Source: an uncultured Clostridium sp.
Lineage (GTDB): Bacteria > Bacillota > Clostridia > Christensenellales > CAG-138
DNA length: 64,000 nucleotides
Assembly: GCA_900542285.1 (NCBI GenBank)
Contig: UQNF01000004.1
Location: 1 to 64,000, forward strand
Direction of reading: 5' to 3'
Of the stretch, positions 37,500 through 48,071 are shown piece after piece. The position numbers and the translations under genes were made by a program. The notes under the pieces were generated by a model. That model saw only the letters and a list, made by a program, of their open reading frames with translations, was not told the origin of the DNA and did not search any database. The stretch's first letter is position 1; every line of letters begins with the position of its first letter.

Positions 37500-38858
37500 T
37501 TAACCGAGGAAGCCCTTGTAGTTCCTCATGAGCATCAGCGAATCGAGCTGGTCTGCGATCTCAAGCGATACACTGATCATAATCAGGATGCTGGTGGGAC
37601 CGAAGGAGGAAAGAACGTTGATGTCCAATACCTTGAGGAGTACGGTGGGAACGATTGCGATAACCATGAGGAAGAGAGCGCCGAACATGGTCAGACGGCT
37701 GCACTTCTTCTGGAGATACTCCGAGGTGGGACGGCCCGGACGGATGCCGGGAATGAAGCCGCCGTTCTGCTGGAGATTCTTCGCAATCTCAACCGGGTTA
37801 AAGGTGATGGAGGAGTAGAAGTAAGCGAAGCCAACGATGAGGAGTGCGTAGATAAGATAGTAAACTACGAGACCCCAGGGATTGGTGCTCCTTGCGCTCA
37901 ACCATTGGGAAACCCAAGCATAGTACTTGCCGTTGGGCCAGAACTGTCCGATCATTGCAGGAACCTGAAGAATGGTCATTGCGAAGATCAGAGGCATAAC
38001 GCCGTTAGCATTGGCCTTGAGGGGTATATGGGTAGCATTGCCGCCGTAGGTCTTCCTGCCGACAACGCGCTTTGCATACTGGATGGGGATCCTGCGTTCT
38101 GCCTTATCAACGGCGGTAACACCGACAACGAGGATGAGAACGACTGCGATGACGGCAAAGATGTACCACCAGTGATACTGAAGCGCAATGCCGCTGCCGT
38201 CAGTAACGGGCTTGATTCCGAATGTACCGTTGATAAGGTTGATAACAACCTGAGGAACGGAGGATACGATGGAAGCGAAGATCAGGATGGAAACACCGTT
38301 GCCGATGCCCTTCTCGGTGATCCTCTCGCCCATCCACATCAGGAATGCGGTACCTGCGGTGCAGCAGAAACCAACGGTGATGTAGGGCATGATGCCGTTC
38401 ATGAATACGCCGAATCCGCTGGTGCCGAAGATGGTAACCTCTTCAAGCAGGTCGCCCATGCTGTTGAGGCCGACAACGATACTTACGGACTGGATAAGTG
38501 CGAGACCAACGCCGACATAGCGGGTGATCCTTTCGATCTTCACCCTACCGTCGTCTTCCTTGCTGAGCTTCTCAAGGGCGGGGAACGCAATGGTGAGGAG
38601 CTGCAGGATAATGGAAGCAGTGATGTAGGGAGAAATACCCATCGCAAAGATGGAGAACTGGCTCAGAGAGCCGCCGGAGAACAAATCGAGGAAGTTGAGG
38701 AAGTCATACTGGGAAACCATGCTTCCGAGTGCTGCCGCGTCAACTCCGGGAACGGGGATGAACGAACCGAGACGGTACACAACGATGAGGATGAGCGTGT
38801 ACAGCATCTTGGTGCGAAGATCCTTTACCTTCCAGGCATTGATGATCGTCTTAAACAC
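37500..38858 (-). CDS. secY: Protein translocase subunit SecY
   Basis: This 452-residue, ten-helix channel protein exports and inserts proteins with SecE and SecA. Typical segments are YRLGSFIPVPGVD (TM1), LFSGGSLSQFSIFAMGISPYITASII (plug region) and FNPVEIAKNLQQNGGFIPGIRPG. The start is GTG 38858, directly after the rplO stop (TAAGTG), with a perfect GAGGTGATC site inside rplO codons. Confidence 0.97.
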   Translation of the reverse strand: MFKTIINAWKVKDLRTKMLYTLILIVVYRLGSFIPVPGVDAAALGSMVSQYDFLNFLDLFSGGSLSQFSIFAMGISPYITASIILQLLTIAFPALEKLSKEDDGRVKIERITRYVGVGLALIQSVSIVVGLNSMGDLLEEVTIFGTSGFGVFMNGIMPYITVGFCCTAGTAFLMWMGERITEKGIGNGVSILIFASIVSSVPQVVINLINGTFGIKPVTDGSGIALQYHWWYIFAVIAVVLILVVGVTAVDKAERRIPIQYAKRVVGRKTYGGNATHIPLKANANGVMPLIFAMTILQVPAMIGQFWPNGKYYAWVSQWLSARSTNPWGLVVYYLIYALLIVGFAYFYSSITFNPVEIAKNLQQNGGFIPGIRPGRPTSEYLQKKCSRLTMFGALFLMVIAIVPTVLLKVLDINVLSSFGPTSILIMISVSLEIADQLDSLMLMRNYKGFLG

Positions 38859-39299
38859 TTAGATCACCTCAACTGTTCCGCCCACCGCTGCGATAGCTTC
38901 CTGGGCTGTCTTAGAAACCTTTGCTGCTTTAACTGTCAGACGCTTTGTAAGCTCGCCACGGCCCAGAACCTTGAGGCCGTCCTTCTCGATTTTGCTGATG
39001 ATGCCCATAGCCTTGAGCAGTTCAGCAGTGATGACCGTATCATTCTCGAAGACTTCGAGGTCGGAGATGTTGATAACGGAATATACCTTCATAAAGTTAT
39101 TGTGGAAGCCACGCTTCGGGAGACGACGGGGCAGGGGCATCTGGCCGCCTTCGAATCCGTTCTTCTTGCTTCCGCTGCGGGCCTTCTGACCCTTGTGACC
39201 ATAACCGGAAGTCTTGCCGATACCGGAGCCGGAGCCACGGCCGACGCGCTTTCTGGAAGTGGTTGAACCTTCAGCAGGTTTCAGCTCATGCAGATTCAT
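38859..39299 (-). CDS. rplO: 50S ribosomal protein L15
   Basis: This 146-residue protein has the Gly/Lys-rich N terminus [21 protein letters not shown] and C-terminal [20 protein letters not shown], typical of L15. Its last codons contain the secY ribosome site. Confidence 0.96.
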   Translation of the reverse strand: MNLHELKPAEGSTTSRKRVGRGSGSGIGKTSGYGHKGQKARSGSKKNGFEGGQMPLPRRLPKRGFHNNFMKVYSVINISDLEVFENDTVITAELLKAMGIISKIEKDGLKVLGRGELTKRLTVKAAKVSKTAQEAIAAVGGTVEVI

Positions 39300-39309
39300 T
39301 GGTACCTCC

Positions 39310-39498
39310 TTATTCGTCTACTTCTTCCACCTTGACAAGGTGCTTTACTTTGAAGAGCATTCCGCGGATGCAGGCGTTATCGGGTTTGATAACGGTGCTG
39401 TGCATCTTGTGGAGACCGAGCGCAGCGATGGTCGCCTGCTGGTCCTTAAGTGCTCCGATGGTGCTCCTTACGAGGGTTACTTTCAGGGATTTTGCCAT
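39310..39498 (-). CDS. rpmD: 50S ribosomal protein L30
   Basis: This 62-residue protein starts at ATG 39498 ([18 protein letters not shown]), preceded by GGAGG; the frame is open 8 codons upstream. The L30 core [19 protein letters not shown] is present. Confidence 0.95.
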   Translation of the reverse strand: MAKSLKVTLVRSTIGALKDQQATIAALGLHKMHSTVIKPDNACIRGMLFKVKHLVKVEEVDE

Positions 39499-39514
39499 AG
39501 TCTTATTCCTCCAA

Positions 39515-40027
39515 TCAGTCAAGGATCTCGGCTACGGTCTTGCCCCTGAGACGTGCGATCTGCTCTGCAGTGCGGAGCTGGGAGAGACCATCGATGGTAG
39601 CCTTTACGCAGTTGGCAGGGTTGTTGGAACCGTAGCTCTTGGTGCGGATATCCTTGATACCGACACATTCGAGAACGTCACGAACGGGGCCGCCTGCGAT
39701 AACGCCGGTACCGGGTTCAGCGGGGAGCATACGAACATGGCCCTTGGAGAACCTGCCCTCAACAGCGTGAGGGATGGTAGTTCCGACGATGGGAACGGTG
39801 ATGAGGTGGCGCTTTGCATCCTCAACGCCCTTGCGGACTGCTTCGGGGATCTCGGCTGCCTTGCCCATTCCTACGCCAACACGGCCTTTTTCGTCACCGA
39901 TGACGATGAGCGCGGAGAAGCGGAAGATCTTACCGCCCTTAACAACCTTGGCAACACGGTTGACGGAAACGAGCTTTTCCTTAAATTCCGGGACTTCCGG
40001 AGTAGAATTACGCCTGTTATTCTGCAT
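39515..40027 (-). CDS. rpsE: 30S ribosomal protein S5
   Basis: This 170-residue protein has the N-terminal double-stranded RNA-binding-like fold ([24 protein letters not shown]) and C-terminal [19 protein letters not shown]. It is 12 nt after rplR. Confidence 0.97.
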   Translation of the reverse strand: MQNNRRNSTPEVPEFKEKLVSVNRVAKVVKGGKIFRFSALIVIGDEKGRVGVGMGKAAEIPEAVRKGVEDAKRHLITVPIVGTTIPHAVEGRFSKGHVRMLPAEPGTGVIAGGPVRDVLECVGIKDIRTKSYGSNNPANCVKATIDGLSQLRTAEQIARLRGKTVAEILD

Positions 40028-40039
40028 TTGTATACCTCC

Positions 40040-40408
40040 TTAGAAATCCAGTCCGGCCTTACGGGCGCCGGCTGCCAGCTGCTCTACACGACCGGTGTAA
40101 AGATAACCGCCGCGGTCATAAACGACCTTGGTAACGCCCTTATCGAGAGCGCGCTTTGCAACGGTTTCGCCGACGATGAAAGCTGCTTCCTTCTTGTTCT
40201 TGCCCTCGAGCTTAGCCTTAACATCAGCCTCAACGGTGGAAGCTGCTGCGATGGTGCTGCCGATGCTGTCATCGATGACCTGGGCATAGATGTGGTTCAG
40301 GCTGCGGTAAACGCACAGACGGGGCCTTTCGGACGTGCCGATGATATGCCTGCGCATACGATGATGACGAGCCTTGCGCTTTGCATTCTTATCAAGCTTT
40401 GAAATCAT
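40040..40408 (-). CDS. rplR: 50S ribosomal protein L18
   Basis: This 122-residue 5S rRNA-binding protein carries [39 protein letters not shown] and a typical C terminus [11 protein letters not shown]. Confidence 0.97.
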   Translation of the reverse strand: MISKLDKNAKRKARHHRMRRHIIGTSERPRLCVYRSLNHIYAQVIDDSIGSTIAAASTVEADVKAKLEGKNKKEAAFIVGETVAKRALDKGVTKVVYDRGGYLYTGRVEQLAAGARKAGLDF

Positions 40409-40424
40409 TTATGCTATCCTCCTG

Positions 40425-40961
40425 TTACTTACCGGTCTTGCCTTCCTTGCGGAGAATGACTTCGTAGTCATACTTGATACCCTTGCCCTTGTAGGGTTCA
40501 GGCTCACGAACCGCGCGGACTTCGGCAGCAACCTGACCGACTCTCTGCTTGCTGATGCCCTTGACCGTGATACGGTTGGGAGCAGGAACCTCGAAGGTCA
40601 CGTCGCCGTCTTCGAATTCAACAGGATGGGAGTAACCCACGTTGAGTACGAGCTTATTGCCGGTCTTCTGGGCCCTGTAACCGGTACCGTTGATCTCCAG
40701 CTTCTTTTCGAAGCCGGTGGTCACGCCAACAACCATGTTGTTGATGAGGGTACGGGACAGTCCGTGAAGAGAACGGTCTTCTTTGGTGTCGCTGGGCCTT
40801 TCAACCTTGAGAACTGCTCCCTCAATGCTGATCTTCATCCTGGGGGAGATCTTCTCGGAGAGCTGACCCTTGGGGCCCTTGACGGTCACGGTGTTGTCGT
40901 CAGAAACCGTGATTGTCACTCCGGCCGGAATTGTTATCGGATGTTTTCCGATTCGAGACAT
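40425..40961 (-). CDS. rplF: 50S ribosomal protein L6
   Basis: This 178-residue protein has a duplicated alpha/beta fold, beginning [14 protein letters not shown] and ending [26 protein letters not shown]. It is separated from rpsH by 82 nt containing a strong hairpin, unlike its neighbours. Confidence 0.97.
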   Translation of the reverse strand: MSRIGKHPITIPAGVTITVSDDNTVTVKGPKGQLSEKISPRMKISIEGAVLKVERPSDTKEDRSLHGLSRTLINNMVVGVTTGFEKKLEINGTGYRAQKTGNKLVLNVGYSHPVEFEDGDVTFEVPAPNRITVKGISKQRVGQVAAEVRAVREPEPYKGKGIKYDYEVILRKEGKTGK

Positions 40962-40998
40962 TTTTGCACCTCCAAATTAGTCTTAGATTATATCGCTT

Positions 40999-41029
40999 CC
41001 GCAATGCCGGAACGCGTCCGGCACTGCGG
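40999..41029 (-). promoter_or_regulatory. 13-bp hairpin between rpsH and rplF
   Basis: CCGCAGTGCCGGA pairs with TCCGGCATTGCGG (13 bp including one G-U) around a 5-nt loop. It is not followed by a T run; GATATAATC just after it could be a -10. It may be an mRNA processing site, a protein-binding site or part of an internal promoter region. Confidence 0.55.
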
Positions 41030-41043
41030 CTGCATGTATTTGA

Positions 41044-41442
41044 TTACCAGACGTAAGCGAGCACTTCGCCGCCGACGCCCTGTTTCCTTGCCTCACGGTC
41101 GGTCATGATACCCTTAGAGGTAGAGATGATGGCGATGCCAAGACCGTTGAGAACCTTGGGGATATTGTCCTTGCGGGTGTAAACACGCAGACCGGGCTTG
41201 GAAATGCGCTTGAGTCCGGTGATGACCCTCTGACGGTTGGGACCGTACTTAAGGGTGATGGTCATCATGGGTTCAACGCCTTCCTCGTTGATGGTGTAGC
41301 CCTTGATATAGCCCTCGCTGAGGAGGATATCTGCGATTGCACGCTTCATCACGGAAGAGGGTACCTCAACGGTATCGTGCTTCACGATGAGAGCGTTGCG
41401 GATACGGGTAAGCATATCGGCAATGGGATCTGTTACGAGCAT
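41044..41442 (-). CDS. rpsH: 30S ribosomal protein S8
   Basis: This 132-residue 16S rRNA-binding protein has the N terminus [14 protein letters not shown] and C-terminal [20 protein letters not shown], with the S8 signature. It is 15 nt after rpsN. Confidence 0.97.
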   Translation of the reverse strand: MLVTDPIADMLTRIRNALIVKHDTVEVPSSVMKRAIADILLSEGYIKGYTINEEGVEPMMTITLKYGPNRQRVITGLKRISKPGLRVYTRKDNIPKVLNGLGIAIISTSKGIMTDREARKQGVGGEVLAYVW

Positions 41443-41457
41443 ATTTAGTCCTCCTTA

Positions 41458-41643
41458 TTACCAACTGGCCTTGCGAACGCCGGGAATCTCGCCCTTATAA
41501 GCGAGCTCACGGAAGCAGATACGGCAGATGCCGTACTTGCGAAGCACGGAGTGGGGTCTGCCACAGATGCGGCAACGGGTGTAAGCCCTGGTAGAATACT
41601 TGGGAGTAGCCTGCTGCTTGTTCTTGAGTGAAGTCTTTGCCAT
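41458..41643 (-). CDS. rpsN: 30S ribosomal protein S14, zinc type
   Basis: This 61-residue protein is the short type Z S14, with zinc ligands Cys24, Cys27, Cys40 and Cys43 (CRICGRP, GICRICF). It ends [11 protein letters not shown]. Confidence 0.97.
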   Translation of the reverse strand: MAKTSLKNKQQATPKYSTRAYTRCRICGRPHSVLRKYGICRICFRELAYKGEIPGVRKASW

Positions 41644-41657
41644 AGTTCTGTCCTCCC

Positions 41658-42275
41658 TTATTCATTGACTGCGAAGGGCATTCCGAGGAGTCTCAGAAGC
41701 TCCTTGGCTTCTTCGTCGGTCTTAGCGGTGGTAACGAACACGACGTCCATACCACGAACCTTGTCTACATCGTCATAGTTGATCTCGGGGAAGATCAGCT
41801 GTTCCTTAAGACCCATTGCATAGTTGCCCCTGCCGTCGAAGCTGGTGTCGGAAACACCGCGGAAGTCGCGAACACGGGGGAGAACGATGTTCATGAGCTT
41901 ATCGGCGAAGTAGTACATGCGGTCGCCGCGGAGGGTGACCTTTGCGCCGACGTTCATGCCCTGACGGACCTTGAAGTTTGCAACCGACTTCTTAGCCTTG
42001 GTGATGACGGGCTTCTGGCCTGCGATGATGCCGAGCTCTTCAACTGCGGCATCGATGCCCTTGGGATTGTCCTTATCGGAGCCAAGACCCATGTTGATGA
42101 CGATCTTCACGAGCTTGGGAACTTCCATGGGGTTCTTATAACCGAACTTCTCAACGAGCTGAGGAACGATCTCCTGATACCTTACGCGGAGACGAGCGGG
42201 CTCGGTGAACGGAGCGGCTTCCTGCTTATTTCCCTTTTTCTTTGCGGGAGCCTGTGCATTTTCTTTCTTTGCCAC
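41658..42275 (-). CDS. rplE: 50S ribosomal protein L5 with N-terminal extension
   Basis: This 205-residue 5S rRNA-binding protein shows normal L5 from about residue 27 ([55 protein letters not shown]). It is preceded by an extra Lys/Ala/Gln-rich segment ([19 protein letters not shown]). The GTG start at 42275 has GGAGG at 9-nt spacing and there is no internal site, so the extension is probably real. Confidence 0.95.
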   Translation of the reverse strand: MAKKENAQAPAKKKGNKQEAAPFTEPARLRVRYQEIVPQLVEKFGYKNPMEVPKLVKIVINMGLGSDKDNPKGIDAAVEELGIIAGQKPVITKAKKSVANFKVRQGMNVGAKVTLRGDRMYYFADKLMNIVLPRVRDFRGVSDTSFDGRGNYAMGLKEQLIFPEINYDDVDKVRGMDVVFVTTAKTDEEAKELLRLLGMPFAVNE

Positions 42276-42293
42276 TATAATTTACCTCCTCAC

Positions 42294-42635
42294 TCAGTCG
42301 ATGTTCTTGCCGCACTTCTTGCAGACGCGAACCTTGACCTGCTTGCCGTTCTTTTCAACGAAAGCGTGGCCGACGCGGGTGGGCTGCTTGCAGTTGGGGC
42401 ATACGAGCATAAGGTTGGACACATGAATTGTGCCTTCCTTGCTGATCCTGCCGCCCTCCTGACCCTGTGCGCGGGGCTTGACGTGGCGGACTATCATATT
42501 CCTGCCGGCAACGACTGCACGCTGAGCGGCGGGATAGACCTTGATGACCTTTCCGGTCTTGCCGGCGTCATTCATATTATCTCCGGTGATGACCATGACG
42601 GTATCGCCGGTCCTGATGTTAAGCTTGCTGCTCAT
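42294..42635 (-). CDS. rplX: 50S ribosomal protein L24
   Basis: This 113-residue KOW-domain assembly initiator (GDTVMVITGDNMNDAGKTGKV) ends in a Cys-containing tail (VCPNCKQPTRVG, VRVCKKCG) that forms a second zinc-like motif seen in some Bacillota L24. Confidence 0.96.
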   Translation of the reverse strand: MSSKLNIRTGDTVMVITGDNMNDAGKTGKVIKVYPAAQRAVVAGRNMIVRHVKPRAQGQEGGRISKEGTIHVSNLMLVCPNCKQPTRVGHAFVEKNGKQVKVRVCKKCGKNID

Positions 42636-42647
42636 AGTTCTTCCTCC

Positions 42648-43016
42648 TTACAGCACTTCGGGTGCGAGGGAAACGATCTTCATGTAGTCCTTCTCACGAA
42701 GTTCCCTTGCAACCGGCCCGAAGATACGAGTACCACGGGGCTGCTTCTGGTCGTTGATGATGACGACGGCATTGTCGTCGAAGCTGATGTGGCTGCCATC
42801 GGGGCGATGAACGCCGGTCGCGGTGCGGACTACTACAGCCTTGACAACATCCTTCTTCTTAACGGTACCACCGGGGGTTGCGGACTTAACGGAAGCGACG
42901 ATAACATCACCGATGGATGCGAACTTCCTCTTGGAACCGCCAAGAACACGAATGCACATTACTTCCTTTGCGCCGCTGTTGTCGGCGACCTTTAACCTTG
43001 TTTGCGGTTGAATCAT
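42648..43016 (-). CDS. rplN: 50S ribosomal protein L14
   Basis: This 122-residue protein has the N terminus [20 protein letters not shown] and the signature [32 protein letters not shown] at the C terminus. Confidence 0.97.
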   Translation of the reverse strand: MIQPQTRLKVADNSGAKEVMCIRVLGGSKRKFASIGDVIVASVKSATPGGTVKKKDVVKAVVVRTATGVHRPDGSHISFDDNAVVIINDQKQPRGTRIFGPVARELREKDYMKIVSLAPEVL

Positions 43017-43033
43017 TCTGTCCTCCCTCGGCC

Positions 43034-43306
43034 TTACTTAGCCTTTTCAATGATTTCGACCAAGCGCCAACGCTTATCCTTGGACAGCGGACGGGTCTCC
43101 ATTATCCTTACGGTATCACCGATACCGCATTCATTGTTCTCGTCATGAGCCTTGACCTTGAGGGTGTGGTTGACCATCTTACCGTAGAGGGGATGACGAA
43201 CCTTGGTCTTAACGGCAACGACGATGGTCTTATCCATCTTGTCGCTTACGACGATACCTACACGGGTCTTGCGAAAGCTCCTTACGGGAGCATTGTTAGT
43301 TTCCAT
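43034..43306 (-). CDS. rpsQ: 30S ribosomal protein S17
   Basis: This 90-residue OB-fold 16S rRNA-binding protein carries [20 protein letters not shown] and [20 protein letters not shown]. Confidence 0.97.
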   Translation of the reverse strand: METNNAPVRSFRKTRVGIVVSDKMDKTIVVAVKTKVRHPLYGKMVNHTLKVKAHDENNECGIGDTVRIMETRPLSKDKRWRLVEIIEKAK

Positions 43307-43320
43307 TTTTTATCCTCCCT

Positions 43321-43515
43321 TTAAGCACGCTCGTTGATCAAAGTCTTGACCCTTGCGATGTCACGCTTGCATTCGCTCAGGCGCATGGGGTTGGTGAGAG
43401 CGCCGGTCGCATGCTGGAACCTGAGGTTGAAGAGTTCAGCCTTGAGCTCCTGCTCCTTGGCAATGAGCTCCTCGATGGTAAGCTGCCTGAGCTTCTCAAA
43501 TTCTTTCTTATTCAT
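43321..43515 (-). CDS. rpmC: 50S ribosomal protein L29
   Basis: This 64-residue two-helix protein at the tunnel exit carries [20 protein letters not shown] and [18 protein letters not shown]. It starts 6 nt after rplP. Confidence 0.96.
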   Translation of the reverse strand: MNKKEFEKLRQLTIEELIAKEQELKAELFNLRFQHATGALTNPMRLSECKRDIARVKTLINERA

Positions 43516-43521
43516 ATCAGC

Positions 43522-43947
43522 TTAGCCCTCCACGTTTTCTACGGGTTTCTTGACAAACTTGCACTTAAGCGGAAGCTTGTGCATTGCAAGGCGAAGTGCC
43601 TCCCTTGCGGTAGCTTCGTCAACATCGGCGATCTCAAAGAGGATCCTGCCGGGCTTTACGACCGCTACCCAATACTCGGGGGAACCTTTACCGGAACCCA
43701 TTCGGGTCTCGGCAGGCTTTTCGGTAACAGGCTTGTCGGGGAAGATATCAACCCAAACCTTACCGTTACGCTTCATGTAACGAGTCATTGCGACACGAGC
43801 TGCCTCGATCTGGTTGCTGGTGACCCAAGCGGGCTCCAGTGCTGCGAGACCATATTCGCCGTATGCGATGACGTTGCCGCGCTGTGCCGTGCCCTTCATG
43901 CGGCCACGATGGACCCTGCGGCGTTTAACTCTCTTAGGCATTAACAT
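43522..43947 (-). CDS. rplP: 50S ribosomal protein L16
   Basis: This 141-residue protein near the A site carries [40 protein letters not shown] and [16 protein letters not shown] 43947 (two codons before the usual MPKR start) is better spaced from the GGAGG site. Confidence 0.96.
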   Translation of the reverse strand: MLMPKRVKRRRVHRGRMKGTAQRGNVIAYGEYGLAALEPAWVTSNQIEAARVAMTRYMKRNGKVWVDIFPDKPVTEKPAETRMGSGKGSPEYWVAVVKPGRILFEIADVDEATAREALRLAMHKLPLKCKFVKKPVENVEG

Positions 43948-43961
43948 GGTTGTTATCCTCC

Positions 43962-44612
43962 TTACGCTTTCTTTGCACGATTACGGCCGAGGACCTCACC
44001 CTTGTAGATCCAAACCTTTACGCCGATGCGGCCGTATGCGGTCTTTGCTTCTGCGAAGCCGTATTCGATGTCCGCACGGATGGTCTGAAGGGGAGTGGAG
44101 CCTTCGTTGTAATCCTCGCTTCTTGCGATCTCAGCGCCGCCGAGACGGCCGCTGCACTTGACCTTGATACCCTTTGCGTTTGCCTTCATGGCACGGCTGA
44201 TAGCCTGCTTCATGGCGCGGCGGAAGGAAGTCCTCTTTTCGAGCTGAGCCGCTATGTTCTCAGCAACGAGCTGGGCGTTTGCATCGGGGTTGCGGACCTC
44301 AATGATGTTGACATTGACGGGCCTGCCGATGAGCTTGGCAACTTCGGCCCTGATGGTCTCAACGCCTACGCCGCCCTTGCCGATAAGCATACCGGGACGT
44401 GCGGTGTGGATGCTGACGGTTGCCCTGCCCTCTGCACGCTCGATGCTGATGAATGCGATACCGGCTTCATAATACTTGTTCTTCAGGAAATCCCTGATCT
44501 TCTTATCCTCAACGAGGAAGTTGGAGAAGTCCCTCTTGTTTGCGTACCAACGGGTATTCCAATCCCTGATAACGCCAACGCGATAGCCATTCGGATTAAC
44601 TTTCTGTCCCAT
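43962..44612 (-). CDS. rpsC: 30S ribosomal protein S3
   Basis: This 216-residue protein at the mRNA entry has a KH domain containing [18 protein letters not shown]. It begins [32 protein letters not shown] and ends with [16 protein letters not shown]. Confidence 0.97.
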   Translation of the reverse strand: MGQKVNPNGYRVGVIRDWNTRWYANKRDFSNFLVEDKKIRDFLKNKYYEAGIAFISIERAEGRATVSIHTARPGMLIGKGGVGVETIRAEVAKLIGRPVNVNIIEVRNPDANAQLVAENIAAQLEKRTSFRRAMKQAISRAMKANAKGIKVKCSGRLGGAEIARSEDYNEGSTPLQTIRADIEYGFAEAKTAYGRIGVKVWIYKGEVLGRNRAKKA

Positions 44613-44631
44613 AATTCCAATTCCCTCCTAA

Positions 44632-45021
44632 TTATTCAGCCTTCTGATCAAGGACGATGCCGATGTGGCTGGTGCGCTTACGGATCCTGCTAGCGCTGCC
44701 CCTGCTGCCGGCCCTGTAACGCCTGAGGGTGGGACCCTGGTTGGCGTAGATCTCGGCGACGTAAAGGGTTTTCCTGTCCATCTCGAGGTTGTTCTCGGCG
44801 TTTGCGATTGCGCTCCTCAGAAGCTTGAGGGTGGGCTCGCTTGCTGCCTTGGGGGTATACATGAGGATGGCTTCTGCTTCGTCAACGCTCTTGCCCCTGA
44901 TGAGGTCGATAACGATCTTCACCTTGCGGGGGCTGATGCGGATGTACTTAGCGGTCGCATGGGGACGCCTGTCGGCGTTTTCCCTGCGGAATGCTGCCTT
45001 TTCTTTGGATCTGGTTGCCAT
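44632..45021 (-). CDS. rplV: 50S ribosomal protein L22
   Basis: This 129-residue tunnel-lining protein carries [20 protein letters not shown], the hairpin region [19 protein letters not shown] and the C-terminal TSHIGIVL. Confidence 0.97.
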   Translation of the reverse strand: MATRSKEKAAFRRENADRRPHATAKYIRISPRKVKIVIDLIRGKSVDEAEAILMYTPKAASEPTLKLLRSAIANAENNLEMDRKTLYVAEIYANQGPTLRRYRAGSRGSASRIRKRTSHIGIVLDQKAE

Positions 45022-45036
45022 TTTACAATACCCTCC

Positions 45037-45318
45037 TTACTTACCGCGTGTTGCTTTCTCGGAGCCCTTGTGGCCACGGAAAGTACGAGTGGGAGCGAAC
45101 TCGCCGAGCTTATGACCGACCATGTCCTCAGTGATGTAGACGGGGACATGCTTGCGGCCGTCGTGAACTGCGATGGTGTGACCGATCATGTCGGGGAAAA
45201 TGGTTGATGCTCTGGACCAAGTCTTTACTACGGACTTCTTGCCGGTGTTGTTCATCTCAATGATCCTGGCAAGCAGCCTTTCGCTGACAAACGGGCCCTT
45301 TTTAACTGACCTACTCAT
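45037..45318 (-). CDS. rpsS: 30S ribosomal protein S19
   Basis: This 93-residue head protein carries [38 protein letters not shown] and [16 protein letters not shown]. Confidence 0.97.
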   Translation of the reverse strand: MSRSVKKGPFVSERLLARIIEMNNTGKKSVVKTWSRASTIFPDMIGHTIAVHDGRKHVPVYITEDMVGHKLGEFAPTRTFRGHKGSEKATRGK

Positions 45319-45341
45319 TGTTTCAATTCTCCCTTCTTAGA

Positions 45342-46175
45342 TCACTTACCGTCCCTGCGGCGGACGATGTACTTATCATTGATATTCTTGGTCTTTCTGG
45401 TCTTGTATCCGAGAGCGGGCTTACCCCAGGGGGTAACAGGACCGGGACGACCGATGGGTGACTTACCTTCACCGCCTCCGTGGGGGTGATCGTTGGGGTT
45501 CATGACGGAACCGCGAACGGTGGGACGGAAGCCCATGTGACGGGTGCGGCCTGCTTTACCGAGCTTGATGTTTACGGAATCGATATTGCCAACCTGACCG
45601 ATAGTAGCTTTGCAGCCGAGGGGAATGAGACGGACTTCGCCGCTGGGAAGACGTACCTGAGCGTACTTGTTCTCCTTAGCGAGGAGCTGCGCCGCATTGC
45701 CTGCGGAGCGAACGAGCTGTGCGCCCTTGCCGGGAAGCAGCTCGATGCAGTGTACCATAGTACCGACGGGGATGTTCCTGATGGGAAGCGCATTGCCGAC
45801 CTTGATGTCCGCGTTTTCGCCGGAGACAACGGTCTCGCCGACCTTCAGACCGAAGGGAGCGATGATGTAGCGCTTTTCGCCGTCAGCATAGTGCAGAAGA
45901 GCGATGTTTGCGCTGCGGTTGGGATCGTATTCGATGGTAGCGACCTTTGCGGGGATACCGTCCTTATTGCGCTTGAAGTCCACGATACGATACTGACGCT
46001 TTGCGCCGCCGCCGCGATGGCGAACGGTGATCCTGCCGTGGTTGTTGCGTCCTGCGTTGCTCTTGAGGGGCTCCATGAGGGAACGCTCAGGGGTGGTGCA
46101 GGTGATCTCCTCGTAGGTGGAGACGGTCATAAAACGCTGACCCGGAGTGTTGGGCTTAATCTTTCTGATAGCCAT
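45342..46175 (-). CDS. rplB: 50S ribosomal protein L2
   Basis: This 277-residue peptidyl-transferase-centre protein carries [40 protein letters not shown] and [16 protein letters not shown]. Confidence 0.98.
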   Translation of the reverse strand: MAIRKIKPNTPGQRFMTVSTYEEITCTTPERSLMEPLKSNAGRNNHGRITVRHRGGGAKRQYRIVDFKRNKDGIPAKVATIEYDPNRSANIALLHYADGEKRYIIAPFGLKVGETVVSGENADIKVGNALPIRNIPVGTMVHCIELLPGKGAQLVRSAGNAAQLLAKENKYAQVRLPSGEVRLIPLGCKATIGQVGNIDSVNIKLGKAGRTRHMGFRPTVRGSVMNPNDHPHGGGEGKSPIGRPGPVTPWGKPALGYKTRKTKNINDKYIVRRRDGK

Positions 46176-46188
46176 TTAGTGTTCCTCC

Positions 46189-46485
46189 TTACTGGGCAAG
46201 ACTATCGAACGCATCGATGGTCTTGGAGTCCTTGGTGAGGGTGATGTATGCCTTCTTGACGGTGGGGCGGCGGCCTTCAAAACGGCCCTGCCTCTTGACC
46301 TTGCCGATGCGGGTCACGGTATTGACGGACTCGACCTTGACGCCGGGGAAGATGGTCTCTATCGCCTGCTTGATCTCGGTCTTGCCTGCACCCTTGGCAA
46401 CGATGAAGACATAGGTCTTGTTCTGGATAGCTTCGTAGCTCTTTTCGGTGAGTACGGGGCGGATGATAATGTCATAAGCGTTCAT
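46189..46485 (-). CDS. rplW: 50S ribosomal protein L23
   Basis: This 98-residue tunnel-exit protein is the docking site for SRP and trigger factor. It carries [20 protein letters not shown] and [14 protein letters not shown]. Its ATG shares one base with the rplD stop (TAATG), so translation is coupled. Confidence 0.97.
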   Translation of the reverse strand: MNAYDIIIRPVLTEKSYEAIQNKTYVFIVAKGAGKTEIKQAIETIFPGVKVESVNTVTRIGKVKRQGRFEGRRPTVKKAYITLTKDSKTIDAFDSLAQ

Positions 46486-47105
46486 TATGCGTAGACCTCC
46501 TCGACCTTTTCAACCGCTGCCTTGGTGATGACGACAGCGTTGTACTTAAGAACTTCATAGGTGTTAAGGGTTCCTACGGTGGTGGAAGCGACGCCGGGGA
46601 TGTTGCGTGCTGCGCGGATGACGGTATCGTCATTCTCGGGAAGCACGATGAGGGCGTTGGTAAGCTTCAGGTTGGCAAGAACCTTAACCATTTCCTTGGT
46701 CTTTGCAGCGGAAAGCTCGAGAGCGTCGAGAACGACGAGCTTATCGGAAGCGACCTTGGAGGAGAGAGCGGACTTGAGAGCGACCCTCTTGAGCTTCTTG
46801 TTGAGGCTCATGCGATAATCGCGGGGCTTGGGAGCGAATACTACGCCGCCGTGAGTCCACTGGGGGGAACGGGTAGAACCCTGACGAGCGCGGCCGGTGC
46901 CCTTCTGACGCCACGGCTTTTTGCCGCCGCCGGAAACTTCCGCACGGGTCTTTGCGCTCTGAGTGCCCTGACGCTGATTTGCGTTATAGGCGGTAACGTA
47001 GGCGTGCATTGCGGGAACGTTGATTTCTGCGCCGAAGATCTCTTCGGAAAGCTCGATTTCGCCAACGATGCTGCCCTGAGTGTTTAATACGTTAACAGTA
47101 GGCAT
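46485..47105 (-). CDS. rplD: 50S ribosomal protein L4
   Basis: This 206-residue tunnel protein has an extended loop [20 protein letters not shown] and [19 protein letters not shown]4 regulates the S10 operon in gamma-proteobacteria; whether it does so here, given the structured leader, is open. Confidence 0.97.
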   Translation of the reverse strand: MPTVNVLNTQGSIVGEIELSEEIFGAEINVPAMHAYVTAYNANQRQGTQSAKTRAEVSGGGKKPWRQKGTGRARQGSTRSPQWTHGGVVFAPKPRDYRMSLNKKLKRVALKSALSSKVASDKLVVLDALELSAAKTKEMVKVLANLKLTNALIVLPENDDTVIRAARNIPGVASTTVGTLNTYEVLKYNAVVITKAAVEKVEEVYA

Positions 47106-47119
47106 TGTGGTTCCTCCTC

Positions 47120-47746
47120 TTATTTAACCGTGCTGCGGACGAGTACGAGACCGCCGTTTGCACCGGGGATAGCGCCCTTGATGAGGAGCAGGTTGCGCTC
47201 TGCATCGGCACGGACGACTTCGAGATTCTGAACGGTTACACGCTCGTGACCCATATGGCCAGGGAGGTGCTTGGTCTTGAAGACCTCGCCGGGGTAGGTG
47301 CAAGCGCCCATGGAACCTGCTACACGGTAGGAATGAGAACCGTGGGTCTTACGGCCACGAGACTGATTCCACCTCTTGATGTTGCCTGCAAAGCCCTTGC
47401 CCTTGCTGGTGCCGGTGACGTCTACACGCTCGCCTGCCTCAAAGGTATCAGCCTTGATAACATCGCCGATTGCGAACGAATCGCAATCATCCAACTTAAA
47501 TTCCTTGACGTACTTGTGAGCTTCGACGCCTGCCTTGCGAAGGTGTCCCATCTGAGGCCTGGTGATGAGCTTCTCACGCACGGGCTGGAATGCCATCTGA
47601 ACAGCCTTGTAGCCGTCGCGGTCGATGGTCTTGATCTGGGTTACGGGGCAGGGACCTGCAAGAACCACGGTGACGGGGATCATGGTGCCGTCCTCACGGA
47701 AGAGCTGGGTCATGCCTACTTTTTTGCCCAATATAGCTTTTTTCAT
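47120..47746 (-). CDS. rplC: 50S ribosomal protein L3
   Basis: This 208-residue protein carries KKVGMTQLFREDGTMIPVTV and GTSKGKGFAGNIKRWNQSRG followed by GSHSYRVAGSMGACTYPG. Confidence 0.98.
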   Translation of the reverse strand: MKKAILGKKVGMTQLFREDGTMIPVTVVLAGPCPVTQIKTIDRDGYKAVQMAFQPVREKLITRPQMGHLRKAGVEAHKYVKEFKLDDCDSFAIGDVIKADTFEAGERVDVTGTSKGKGFAGNIKRWNQSRGRKTHGSHSYRVAGSMGACTYPGEVFKTKHLPGHMGHERVTVQNLEVVRADAERNLLLIKGAIPGANGGLVLVRSTVK

Positions 47747-47762
47747 TTCTTTACCTCCGAAA

Positions 47763-48071
47763 TCACAGCTTGATCTCGATGTCGACGCCTGCGGGAAGGT
47801 CGAGCTTCATCAGTGCGTCAACGGTCTTAGCCGAGGGCTGAAGGATGTCGATGAGACGCTTATGAGTGCGAATCTCGAACTGTTCTCTTGAGTCCTTATT
47901 GACATGGGGCGAACGAAGGATGGTGACGATCTCCTTCTCGGTGGGGAGGGGGATGGGACCCGAAACCCTTGCGCCCGTACGTCTTGCGGTTTCGACGATC
48001 TTCTCTGCGCTCTGGTCGATGAGATTGTGCTCATATGCCTTGAGCTTAATGCGGATGCGATAGTTTGCCAT
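47763..48071 (-). CDS. rpsJ: 30S ribosomal protein S10
   Basis: This 102-residue protein, also a NusB partner in antitermination, carries [20 protein letters not shown] and [20 protein letters not shown]. It is the first gene of the S10-spc-alpha cluster. ATG follows AAAAGGAGATAAAA. Confidence 0.98.
   Translation of the reverse strand: MANYRIRIKLKAYEHNLIDQSAEKIVETARRTGARVSGPIPLPTEKEIVTILRSPHVNKDSREQFEIRTHKRLIDILQPSAKTVDALMKLDLPAGVDIEIKL

Noticed and set aside
37491..39266. 591-codon frame opposite secY and rplO
   Set aside because: Asp/Asn/Glu/Gly-rich antisense translation of membrane and ribosomal codons; not a protein.
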